DNA of 64,000 bases. It comes from Bacterioplanoides sp. SCSIO 12839 (GTDB lineage: Bacteria; Pseudomonadota; Gammaproteobacteria; Pseudomonadales; Oceanobacteraceae). The notes under the pieces are model-generated. The model ran no database searches. It saw only the letters and a list, made by a program, of their open reading frames with translations, and had not been told where the DNA came from. The DNA is taken from positions 1,514,501 to 1,578,500 of the forward strand of contig NZ_CP073745.1 of the NCBI RefSeq assembly GCF_024397975.1, read 5' to 3'. Positions 62,066 to 64,000 of the stretch are shown in pieces. The position numbers and the translations under genes are program-made. The first letter of the stretch is position 1. Each line of letters opens with the position of its first letter.

Positions 62066-63413
62066 GTTGTTTCAGATAGCTGTCGAAGGCCATACAGGCA
62101 TTCCGGACCAGCAAACGCCCTTTTTCTGTGATGCGGATTTCGACATCATCAACCACCACAAGTTCATCGGCAATCATGGGTTGTAGTTCTGCCAGGCTAT
62201 CGGCCAGATAATCGCGGCTGTTAATGTGAAAGCTGCGATCCAGCTCGGCAAATTGCACGTTCAGGTGACACAACAACTCAGCGATGATGTAACGGCGGAT
62301 GCGATCATCGTGGGTCACATGGCGATACTTTAACGTCGGTAACGTGTTGTCGGTTAAGCAGTGTTCGTAGGCGTCTACCGTGACCTGATTCTGCAAATAA
62401 TAATCACCAATCTGGCTGATGGAAGAAACACCAAAGCCAACCAGATCACAATCGCCATGGGTGGTATAGCCCTGGAAGTTGCGATGTAACTTACCGTTTG
62501 CCTGAGCTTTTGCCAGTTCATCATCCGGCTTGGCAAAGTGATCCATACCAACATAATGATAATCAGCGTTGGATAGCTTCTCGATGCAATGTCCAAGAAT
62601 GGCCAGTTTTTCCTGGGCCGAAGGCAGGTCATCACCGTTAATACGACGTTGTGGCTTAAAGCGCTCTGGCAGGTGGGCATAATTAAATACCGATAAACGA
62701 TCCGGGCTTAATTCAATAATGGTATCCAGAGTGCGGTCGAAGCTTTCCAACGTCTGATGTGGCAGGCCATAAATCAGATCCATATTGATCGATCCGAAGC
62801 CCAACTCACGAGCTTCTGCCATGACGGCGCGAATCATGCTCTCCGGTTGTACCCGGTTGACCGCAATCTGAACCTGTTCTTCCAGGTCCTGCACACCAAA
62901 ACTGATGCGATTGAAGCCGTGTTGGCGCAACATTTTTAACGTGCCCGGGCGCAATTCGCGCGGATCAATTTCAATCGAATAGTCCGCACTGGCTGCATCA
63001 CTGAAATCAAAATGTTGCTGTAAAAATTCAATCAGATCCTGCAGCTGTTCATCGGATAAAAACGTCGGTGTACCACCGCCAAAGTGGAGTTGTTCGACCC
63101 GACGGCCGTCACCTAATAGCTGCTTTTTGGTCAGAATTTCATTTTTTAACAGCTCCAGATAAGGCTCTGCCTGCTCCCGGCGTTTGGTCACAATTTTGTT
63201 GCAGCCGCAGTAGTAGCAAACATGAGCACAAAACGGGATATGGATATACAGGGAAAGTGGCTTTTGTGGATCACGATTAGCAAAAGCTTCACGCTCAAAG
63301 CTGTCACCGGTCACTGGCAAAAACTCGACGGCGGTCGGGTAGGAGGTGTAACGCGGGCCGGGGCGGTTGTAACGCTGAATCAACAGCGGATCCCATTGAA
63401 GATGTTCACTCAT
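62016..63413 (-). CDS. hemN: Oxygen-independent coproporphyrinogen III oxidase
   Basis: Start chosen at the ATG ending at 63413 (MSEHLQWDPLLIQRYNRPGP), since the upstream frame extension has no homologue-like features. Product of 465 residues. The radical-SAM cluster is at C62-x3-C66-x2-C69-x-C71 (FCAHVCYYCGCNK), the same spacing and numbering as E. coli HemN, followed by LHFGGGTPTFL, EIDPRELRPG and YGLPHQT. It oxidatively decarboxylates coproporphyrinogen III without oxygen. Regulation by an FNR/ANR-type activator is likely: a near-consensus box lies 95 bases upstream. Confidence 0.95.
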   Translation of the reverse strand: MSEHLQWDPLLIQRYNRPGPRYTSYPTAVEFLPVTGDSFEREAFANRDPQKPLSLYIHIPFCAHVCYYCGCNKIVTKRREQAEPYLELLKNEILTKKQLLGDGRRVEQLHFGGGTPTFLSDEQLQDLIEFLQQHFDFSDAASADYSIEIDPRELRPGTLKMLRQHGFNRISFGVQDLEEQVQIAVNRVQPESMIRAVMAEARELGFGSINMDLIYGLPHQTLESFDRTLDTIIELSPDRLSVFNYAHLPERFKPQRRINGDDLPSAQEKLAILGHCIEKLSNADYHYVGMDHFAKPDDELAKAQANGKLHRNFQGYTTHGDCDLVGFGVSSISQIGDYYLQNQVTVDAYEHCLTDNTLPTLKYRHVTHDDRIRRYIIAELLCHLNVQFAELDRSFHINSRDYLADSLAELQPMIADELVVVDDVEIRITEKGRLLVRNACMAFDSYLKQHEQPQNQERRRFSKAI

Positions 63414-63832
63414 AACGAATTCTGATTCTGCTGCAACTGAGAAGGTAGAGCTCTGACGGCTCATTGTTAACGTTGATGCTAGTTTAGGTAAGTTCACTCA
63501 GAGCATCTTGTTTCATATCAAGTTGCCGGCATTGCACTGGATCGAAGTGTTACTTTTGTAAGTTTGTATTGCTGTAAGGTGTCTTTTTGCAATGTTTTAC
63601 GTTTGTGTTGCTTTCGGTTTATTGGCTCGAAATGCTGTTTTTAAAGGGGGTTTTACATTGGCTCACTGAAAAACCGTTAATTTTTTGATTTCTTGGCCGA
63701 TAACAGGCTTGATTTTGTCGGAAAACGGTCGTTTGATGGCAAAACGTAAAGAACGTTACAATGCTGAATGATTCAGTATCTGTCTGTGCCTGCATGTGGC
63801 CTGTGATCAAGATAAGGATAAAGGTAGGGAAG
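63414..63832. other. Intergenic region between hemN and the TetR gene
   Basis: These 419 bases between divergent genes are AT-rich and hold no gene I can support. The FNR/ANR-like site at 63508-63521 is the only regulatory element I can name. An open stretch at 63619-63867 on the minus strand runs into the TetR gene and looks spurious. Confidence 0.6.
63508..63521 (-). promoter_or_regulatory. Candidate FNR/ANR box upstream of hemN
   Basis: TTGTT-TCAT-ATCAA matches the FNR/ANR consensus TTGAT-N4-ATCAA at 9 of 10 positions. It lies 95 bases upstream of the hemN start codon, a common distance. hemN is a classic Anr/FNR target in pseudomonads. Found by eye. Confidence 0.6.
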
Positions 63833-64000
63833 ATGCCAAAAAAACCGTTTACACCAGAAGAGATCATCGCTCAGCGCCAGCGCATTATGGACAGTGCTTC
63901 CAGTGTGATGGCAGAGGTCGGTTTTCATCATTTGTCGATGCGTAAGCTGGCTTCTCAGTTAGGTATGACCGCCAGTAATATTTACAACTATTTTCCCAAT
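63833..64000 (+). CDS. TetR-family transcriptional regulator, N-terminal part (continues beyond window)
   Basis: The ATG at 63833 has AGGTAGGGA upstream. The first 56 residues are present: MPKKPFTPEEIIAQRQRIMD, then SSVMAEVGFHHLSMRKLASQLGMTASNIYNYFPN. This is the TetR helix-turn-helix with the diagnostic 'LGMTASNIYNYF' recognition helix. The ligand domain lies outside the window. It is divergent from hemN. Confidence 0.85.
   Translation, partial: MPKKPFTPEEIIAQRQRIMDSASSVMAEVGFHHLSMRKLASQLGMTASNIYNYFPN

Noticed and set aside
63619-63867. Minus-strand open frame upstream of hemN
   Set aside because: It overlaps the TetR gene start antisense and has no recognisable family features.
1-64000. 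Prophage, IS, integron or CRISPR content
   Set aside because: No integrase, transposase, terminal inverted repeats, att sites or direct-repeat arrays of CRISPR type were seen.

Overview
The window looks like a piece of chromosome from a free-living, probably marine gammaproteobacterium of the Oceanospirillales type (Thalassolituus/Oceanobacter-like). This is inferred from E. coli-like CobB, RibE, CysK, HemN, PpnP, FieF and DeaD sequences, a TRAP carboxylate transporter, a high-molecular-weight FabG beside a thiolase, an OlsB-type acyltransferase, a GlyGly-CTERM exoprotein and many sensory/c-di-GMP proteins. I see no rRNA, tRNA, IS element, prophage, integrase or CRISPR array. Gene density is high and genes are mostly housekeeping, with one accessory-type locus at the left end.

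Left end (1-6657): a partial membrane protein, then a three-gene SMC-like condensin operon, kleisin (JetA/MksF), accessory subunit (JetB/MksE) and SMC ATPase (JetC/MksB). The fourth Wadjet gene, the TOPRIM nuclease JetD/MksG, is not next to it; a group II truncated globin follows. The locus is therefore either an MksBEF chromosome condensin or a Wadjet core whose nuclease lies elsewhere. The accessory subunit carries a long acidic, disordered-looking tail.

6800-13400: globin, a Cache-domain NarL-type two-component system (minus strand) and a TRAP transporter (dctP-dctQ-dctM, TakP-like binding protein), plausibly a sensor-plus-uptake unit for 2-oxo or hydroxy acids. Two hairpins lie between the binding-protein and permease genes.

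13400-34400: an RND efflux pump with its adaptor, CobB sirtuin with a patatin-like lipase, riboflavin synthase, a small glutaredoxin-like protein, a TSUP exporter, a 7TMR-DISM hybrid kinase, a secreted HExxH protein with cadherin-like repeats and a GlyGly-CTERM tail plus a His-rich partner, HrpB helicase, a GGDEF-EAL protein, and a FabG4-type reductase divergent from a thiolase.

34600-52800: small proteins (DUF3301, DUF3820, GATase), a PilZ protein followed by a GAF-PAS-GGDEF-EAL protein, PpnP, a Cache histidine kinase, cold-shock-type DeaD helicase with a long leader, a repeat-containing lipoprotein, a receiver protein with a C-terminal membrane anchor, FieF with a probable outer-membrane protein, AlkB-like and CysK, and a membrane diguanylate cyclase.

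52800-64000: a tight minus-strand run bax-like / PilZ / ackA / pta / acyltransferase, a REC-like GGDEF protein, an OlsB-like acyltransferase, a TlpA-like thioredoxin overlapping hemN (which has an FNR/ANR-like site upstream), and the start of a TetR regulator. c-di-GMP signalling is a theme: four GGDEF proteins and two PilZ proteins in 64 kb. Function calls are from sequence recognition only; no database search was possible.
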